DNA of 37,268 nt, taken from positions 1-37,268 of the forward strand of contig JAQVFM010000013.1 of assembly GCA_028697255.1 (NCBI GenBank), in the 5' to 3' direction. The translations under genes and the position numbers were made by a program. A model generated the notes under the pieces. It saw nothing but the letters and a program-made list of their open reading frames with translations, made no database searches and was not told the origin of the DNA. Origin of the DNA: Oscillospiraceae bacterium (GTDB lineage: Bacteria; Bacillota; Clostridia; Oscillospirales; Acutalibacteraceae). Shown here piece by piece: positions 36,241-37,268 of the stretch; within the stretch, counting starts at the first letter, position 1, and every line of letters starts with the position of its first letter.

Positions 36241-37179
36241 TTAGTTGCACTCCGCAGTCAGCGGGCCGGCCAGCTCTTCCAGATAGAACAGTTTGCCGGG
36301 GAGTGTGGGCATATAGGTGCTGGTGATGTGGCGGGTGGGTCCGTAATGGAGCGTGGTGAGGAAACTCATGCCCTGCCAGCCCATGCCCCGGCCCAATGTG
36401 CCGTCGCATCCGCCGATGATGACATCCGCCTGCAAGAACAGGCCCGGGCCGATGGTGTTGGCGGTGCAGGGTACCAGCGTGGTGCGGCTTTTGAAGCTGG
36501 TGATAGCATTCTGCTCAATGGTAAGAGGATGCAGCTTCGCCCCAAGCCGGTGGGTCGCCCTGGCCCATGCCTCATCCGAATCGAATTCCGCGCCAAAATG
36601 GGGCTCCCAGAAGGCTATATGGCACATCCGGCCAATCCCGAATACCAGCACGAGCCGTGCACCCTGTGCTTTGAGATTTGCAATCTTGGCAGCATAGGTG
36701 GGCAGATTTTCCTTGGTGGCAAAATTCCGCTGGCTTTCAGGAACCGTCAGATCCCCCAGCTTGTCAAAAAGCGCCTGCTTCATGCTGTATTCAAAGGAGG
36801 CAGGGTTGTCACTGGGCAGTGTGTTCCCTTCGTGGTCGGCCCATTCATCCATGTTGAAGGTGGTGACATGGGAGCAGGAAACCTGCCATTCCTTGAGAAA
36901 GAACACGGCCCATTTATACATCCCCATGGGCCCCACGGGCAAAATCATCGCCAGTTTCCGACCCTCGTCCGCGGCCTTTTTGATTTGCAGCGCAATCTCA
37001 TGACCCATATAGGTATCGAAATCGGACAGGGTCTTACAGGGAATCGGCTGAAAATGGGGATGCCAGAAATCTTCCCGCTGTACACCTTTTTCGCAGCATT
37101 CGTCGATTTTTTTCATATCCCAGCTGGCGGGGTAATAACCCTCCAGCAGGGAGCCTTTCACCGTGCTTAAAAAATCCAT
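36241..37179 (-). CDS. NagB/glucosamine-6-phosphate isomerase-like sugar isomerase
   Basis: Protein of 312 residues related to glucosamine-6-phosphate deaminase/isomerase (NagB). It shows [10 protein letters not shown] in the phosphate-loop region, TTFNMDEW (residues 106-113, carrying the NagB proton-transfer Asp) and [13 protein letters not shown] (181-193). In NagB the last motif is G-x-G-x-DGHIAFNEP; here the Asp is M185 while His (H187) and Glu (E192) remain, so chemistry may differ. I start it at ATG 37179, behind GAGGAGGAG. The open frame continues 28 codons further only because it runs into adapter sequence (MCSSDL start). This gene is GC-rich compared with the rest. It heads the operon with the oxidoreductase and isomerase. 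Confidence 0.75.
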   Translation of the reverse strand: MDFLSTVKGSLLEGYYPASWDMKKIDECCEKGVQREDFWHPHFQPIPCKTLSDFDTYMGHEIALQIKKAADEGRKLAMILPVGPMGMYKWAVFFLKEWQVSCSHVTTFNMDEWADHEGNTLPSDNPASFEYSMKQALFDKLGDLTVPESQRNFATKENLPTYAAKIANLKAQGARLVLVFGIGRMCHIAFWEPHFGAEFDSDEAWARATHRLGAKLHPLTIEQNAITSFKSRTTLVPCTANTIGPGLFLQADVIIGGCDGTLGRGMGWQGMSFLTTLHYGPTRHITSTYMPTLPGKLFYLEELAGPLTAECN

Positions 37180-37246
37180 AGTTTCTCCTCCTCTGTTTTT
37201 ATTTAAGGCAAAATCCGCTTGGTTGTCACTTTCGGCCAAACAAATT

Positions 37247-37268
37247 AGATCGGAAGAGCACACGTCTG
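37247..37268. other. Illumina TruSeq adapter sequence at the contig end
   Basis: The last 22 bases start AGATCGGAAGAGCACACG and are identical to the standard TruSeq read-through adapter. They are not genomic. Translated on the minus strand they yield the well-known artefact CSSDL. Confidence 0.97.

Noticed and set aside
37180..37263. 28 extra N-terminal codons of the NagB-like gene
   Set aside because: They begin in adapter sequence (CSSDL), and the true ATG at 37179 has a strong GAGGAGGAG ahead.

Overview
The window looks like part of a chromosome from an anaerobic Clostridia-type Firmicute, probably of the Oscillospirales/Ruminococcaceae kind. The evidence is an A/V-type ATPase operon, a DivIB-type ftsQ next to ftsZ without ftsA, pyruvate phosphate dikinase, ECF transporter energising genes, a ClpE-type ATPase, strong Shine-Dalgarno sites and frequent TTG/GTG starts. 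The lineage is inferred from gene content and was not tested with marker genes. The piece is a draft contig: its right end carries Illumina adapter sequence.

Region by region. 1-4811: V-type ATPase genes C (5' end cut off), F, A, B and D in one tight operon. 4811-7379: a terminal-inverted-repeat element, ftsQ/divIB, a sigma-A type promoter, ftsZ and a 23-codon leader ORF. 7380-9186: corA and a uridine phosphorylase. 9187-9551: palindromic repeats. 9552-17667: a long run of same-strand genes, ruvC-ruvA-ruvB, glmM, ecfA1-ecfA2-ecfT, truA and a DUF5711-like membrane protein. 17704-22917: cvpA, pgsA, clpE, uppP and a small DUF3892 protein. 22918-23300: hairpins, a second copy of the inverted-repeat element and a REP-like palindrome. 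23301-25934: ppdK on the minus strand. 25935-26528: an intergenic region holding the ppdK promoter and a 315-bp element with 23-bp perfect terminal inverted repeats. 26529-30717: pth and mfd. 30734-33852: a flavin reductase, a TIM-barrel 'hydrolase', a degenerate M14 peptidase homologue and a NUDIX ADP-ribose pyrophosphatase. 33853-34374: a hairpin and the decayed C-terminal piece of a LacI-family regulator. 34375-37179: a minus-strand sugar operon (NagB-like protein, Gfo/Idh oxidoreductase, sugar isomerase/epimerase) that becomes distinctly GC-richer toward the contig end.

Most of the window is housekeeping: ion-motive ATPase, division, Holliday-junction processing, cell-wall precursor and lipid-carrier supply, vitamin uptake, tRNA modification and rescue, proteolysis, and transcription-coupled repair. 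I found no CRISPR array, phage, toxin-antitoxin or recognisable defence system. The points most worth a second look are the two families of inverted-repeat elements (one copy carries a 104-bp insertion flanked by a 7-bp duplication), the M14 homologue that has lost every expected zinc and catalytic residue, the leader ORF plus hairpin before corA, the hairpin enclosing the clpE Shine-Dalgarno, and the remnant LacI gene beside a compositionally different sugar operon.
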